A stretch of DNA of 5,671 nt from JBEKJU01 sp050011095 (GTDB lineage: Bacteria; Desulfobacterota; Syntrophorhabdia; Syntrophorhabdales; WCHB1-27). This document shows positions 5,498 to 5,671 of this stretch, one piece after another. The stretch spans positions 1 to 5,671 of the forward strand of contig JBEKJU010000249.1 in the NCBI GenBank assembly GCA_050011095.1, given 5' to 3'. The notes under the pieces were generated by a model. That model saw only the letters and a list, made by a program, of their open reading frames with translations. It did no database searches and was not told where the DNA came from. Position 1 is the first letter of the stretch. The number at the start of each line of letters is the position of its first letter. The translations under genes were made by a program, and so were the position numbers.

Positions 5498-5671
5498 ATG
5501 AAGCAGTTTAGCAGCATATTCGGTCAGATTCTACGGATATTCCCGAAAACCCCAGGGCAAACGCATTTGGAACCTACGGCCCTCTTTCTCTCCGGGAAAG
5601 ACTACTTTCGTCTCCAGCGCCGGGAACATTGCCTTGCGTCGCGCGCTTTGTCCGCTTCCCGCCCCGTCTCG
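5498..5671 (+). CDS. Partial IS4-type transposase N-terminus, possibly a relic, cut by the window edge
   Basis: ATG 5498 follows GAGGGG by five bases and opens 58 codons to the window end without a stop. The first residues, MKQFSSIFGQILRIFP, fit the start of IS4-family transposases with a DUF4372-type N-terminal domain, which typically read S-I-F-x-Q-(I/L)-L near the start. The next part of such proteins normally includes a hydrophobic GF-x-CW-x-QF-type segment. Here the sequence goes on as KTPGQTHLEPTALFLSGK and a basic, proline-containing tail that does not fit, and neither other frame restores it. The likely reading is a truncated or rearranged element. Function is inferred from the short N-terminal match only. 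Confidence 0.42.
   Translation, partial: MKQFSSIFGQILRIFPKTPGQTHLEPTALFLSGKDYFRLQRREHCLASRALSASRPVS

Noticed and set aside
1..5671. CRISPR array, tRNA or rRNA genes, defence system
   Set aside because: No regularly spaced repeats, tRNA cloverleaf features or rRNA-like segments were seen by eye, and no toxin, nuclease or defence domain appears in the real genes.

Overview
The window reads as a stretch of a Gram-negative bacterial chromosome in which ordinary genes have been broken up by mobile DNA. The Gram-negative reading rests on a lipoprotein with a clear lipobox and Ala at +2, and on a Sec-exported formylglycine-generating-enzyme-like protein. The genes look moderately GC-rich. The gene content would suit a deltaproteobacterial or similar anaerobic lineage, but that placement is inference and weak.

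Layout. Positions 1-129 may hold the end of an upstream gene. A secreted FGE-sulfatase/SUMF1-domain protein follows (243-1040), then a gap dominated by a 134-bp palindromic, MITE-like repeat bounded by perfect 10-bp inverted ends (1057-1190). Next comes a small YajG-like lipoprotein (1223-1825). After a 191-bp gap lies a gene for PTS Enzyme I (phosphoenolpyruvate-protein phosphotransferase, ptsI) that runs from 2017 to 5269 but is broken twice: by a single-base frameshift near 2341 and by a 1597-bp insertion sequence (3459-5055).

The insertion sequence is the best-resolved structure. It has 13-bp terminal inverted repeats with one mismatch and is flanked by a 4-bp target duplication, CTAT. 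It carries one IS1182-type DDE transposase on the minus strand, which has two further single-base frameshifts. Joining 3458 to 5060 in silico restores the Enzyme I frame and brings its missing C-terminal end, with the ICGELA active-site motif, back onto the body of the protein. The transposase has a recognisable start signal, a candidate promoter and a 21-bp palindrome in its leader.

Beyond ptsI a 44-codon ORF overlaps the ptsI stop by ATGA. At the right edge a strong ribosome binding site precedes the first codons of what looks like an IS4-type transposase; the similarity fades after about 17 codons, so this may be a relic.

How the genes work together: no operon or shared pathway is evident. 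The exported FGE-like protein and the lipoprotein are both envelope proteins but are separated by the repeat. Enzyme I would start a phosphoryl relay to HPr, but no HPr or EII gene is in view, and the interrupted copy should not work. I found no convincing new defence, CRISPR or biosynthetic system. The noteworthy content is the IS-split ptsI, the small palindromic repeat and the leader structure of the IS.
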